The notes under the pieces were generated by a model. It did no database searches, was not told the origin of the DNA, and saw only the letters and a list, made by a program, of their open reading frames with translations. Positions 61,887 to 62,001 of a stretch of DNA of 62,001 bases are shown in pieces (within the stretch, counting starts at the first letter, position 1; each line of letters opens with the position of its first letter). The DNA is taken from assembly GCA_964480915.1 (NCBI GenBank), contig CAYZRS010000032.1, positions 1 to 62,001 on the forward strand, read 5' to 3'. Origin of the DNA: CAWGCE01 sp964480915 (GTDB lineage Bacteria > Planctomycetota > Planctomycetia > Pirellulales > Pirellulaceae). The translations under genes were made by a program, and so were the position numbers.

Positions 61887-62001
61887 TCAAGCGATCACCT
61901 TGTGTATTAGAGACACGCGTTCGGTGCCGATCAATTTCTGGCCAAGCCCGCCGTAAAAGTAGGTCAGCTGATTCGGATCAAAACCGAGCTGATACAAGAT
62001 C
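61887..62001 (-). CDS. DUF1501 protein, C-terminal end only
   Basis: The last 37 codons of a gene cut by the right edge. The peptide reads ILYQLGFDPNQLTYFYGG, then LGQKLIGTERVSLIHKVIA and a stop at 61887-61889. This is the DUF1501 C-terminal signature (compare LHLFGIDHDRLSVPFQG in the other copy in this window). A PSD1 cytochrome gene would be expected beyond the edge, upstream on this strand. Confidence 0.82.
   Translation of the reverse strand, partial: ILYQLGFDPNQLTYFYGGLGQKLIGTERVSLIHKVIA

Noticed and set aside
1..62001. CRISPR array, tRNA, rRNA, prophage or insertion sequence
   Set aside because: No regularly spaced repeats, tRNA-like cloverleaf, transposase or phage structural gene was seen on either strand.

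Overview
The window looks like a chromosomal segment of a planctomycete (Planctomycetota), probably from the Pirellulales. It combines gene families that rarely occur together elsewhere: paired DUF1501 and DUF1549/DUF1553 (PSD1) cytochrome genes, two secreted sulfatases, DUF1559 pseudopilins, PEP-CTERM proteins, an ECF sigma factor overlapping a FecR-like regulator, and Tat-exported Gfo/Idh/MocA and PhoX proteins. The genus is inference. I saw no rRNA, tRNA, CRISPR array, prophage or transposase.

Layout. 1-6.4 kb (minus strand): a cytochrome P450 cut by the left edge, a D-tagatose 3-epimerase-like isomerase, a very large MscS/MscK-type channel and a small unknown gene. 6.7-9.6 kb (plus): a small secreted protein with a terminator, then an ECF sigma/FecR pair joined by a start-stop overlap. 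9.7-13.2 kb (minus): a sulfotransferase, then an H-NOX gas sensor directly upstream of a GGDEF-EAL enzyme that carries the matching HNOBA domain. 13.6-21 kb (plus): PhoX-like protein, proline-rich secreted protein, sulfatase with an extra C-terminal domain, ABC-F ATPase, and a BglII-family endonuclease without a visible methylase. 21-24 kb (minus): a hybrid histidine kinase. 24.2-33.3 kb (plus): a second sulfatase with an altered formylglycine motif, a polyamine operon (speD, speE, ornithine-decarboxylase-like) built from overlapping genes, a Ser/Thr kinase with eight CxxC-type pairs overlapping a PP2C phosphatase, and an SLC12-type cotransporter.

33.4-45.7 kb (minus) holds the most unusual locus. 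A 2108-residue multidomain synthase reads thioesterase, acyltransferase, ketosynthase, degenerate ketosynthase, ketoreductase, dehydratase. Just upstream in the same operon is a protein fusing an acyl carrier domain (with the signature seen in polyunsaturated fatty acid synthases) to a FabL-like reductase. Together they carry every domain class of an iterative fatty-acid/polyketide cycle in two polypeptides, behind a good sigma-70-like promoter. A membrane GGDEF-EAL protein lies upstream; an Old Yellow Enzyme and a DHDPS-family aldolase overlap downstream.

46.2-58.1 kb (plus): two PEP-CTERM proteins with nearly identical start contexts, a DUF1501/PSD1 operon, a Gfo/Idh/MocA protein and a SulP transporter; one small DUF4345-like membrane gene is on the minus strand. 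58.3-62 kb (minus): a lipoprotein, two DUF1559 pseudopilins, a helical unknown protein and the C-terminal end of another DUF1501 protein cut by the right edge.

Start sites were chosen by signal peptide, overlap with the upstream gene or a Shine-Dalgarno-like sequence. Many planctomycete genes here lack a convincing Shine-Dalgarno, so several starts are tentative.
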